The notes below the pieces were generated by a model. It saw nothing but the letters and a program-made list of their open reading frames with translations, was not told the origin of the DNA and did no database searches. From contig DJAA01000025.1 of the NCBI GenBank assembly GCA_002428085.1, positions 37,388 to 60,586 of the forward strand: a stretch of DNA of 23,199 bases, in the 5' to 3' direction. How positions within the stretch are numbered: position 1 is the first letter of the stretch; the number at the start of each line of letters is the position of its first letter. Origin of the DNA: Sulfurimonas sp. UBA6014. Lineage in GTDB: Bacteria > Campylobacterota > Campylobacteria > Campylobacterales > Sulfurimonadaceae. A program made the translations under genes and the position numbers. Below, piece after piece: positions 23,187-23,199 of the stretch.

Positions 23187-23199
23187 TATCGCTTATCAT

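Overview
The window reads as chromosomal DNA from a free-living member of the Campylobacterota (Epsilonproteobacteria; Sulfurimonas/Sulfurospirillum-like, genus not resolvable). The DNA is AT-rich. It holds a futalosine-pathway menaquinone gene (mqnC), a Campylobacter-type alanine racemase and agmatine deiminase. Its promoters are extended -10 boxes (TGn-TATAAT) with no obvious -35. From memory, two gene strings resemble Campylobacter jejuni order: nusB-ribH-kdsA / EamA permease / der / trpS, and argF-hemB / ribA-rsmG. No rRNA, tRNA, CRISPR array, prophage or transposase gene is visible.

Layout. 1-103: a palindromic interspersed repeat. 104-8397 (minus strand): one long run transcribed from a strong promoter before kdsA, in the order kdsA, ribH, nusB, decaheme cytochrome c, mqnC, degenerate M16 peptidase, recG. 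Junctions from ribH to the M16 gene are a few bases apart or overlap. A perfect 24-bp inverted repeat separates kdsA from ribH. 8459-9346: a minus-strand EamA-type permease. 9469-12988 (plus): a membrane TerB/J-domain co-chaperone, two LPP20-type lipoproteins, a terminator, then der. 12999-14419 (minus): raiA/hpf, an outer-membrane barrel protein and hemJ. 14420-14637: a 95-bp inverted-repeat element between the divergent raiA and trpS. 14638-15603: trpS with a terminator. 15626-18768 (minus): hemB, argF and a pentaheme cytochrome c. 18833-21147 (plus): ribA, rsmG, a PP0621-like small membrane protein, a conserved unknown protein and an NlpC/P60 lipoprotein. 21157-22173 (minus): alr, apparently leaderless. 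22191-23186 (plus): agmatine deiminase.

Most genes are housekeeping: translation (der, trpS, raiA, rsmG), riboflavin (ribH, ribA), heme (hemB, hemJ), menaquinone (mqnC), LPS Kdo (kdsA), peptidoglycan (alr, NlpC/P60), arginine/agmatine (argF, aguA) and recombination (recG). The less ordinary parts are two multiheme cytochromes appended to housekeeping operons, an M16 homologue that has lost its zinc motif, a possible PagL-like barrel, and three different palindromic elements. I did not find a clearly new multi-gene system.
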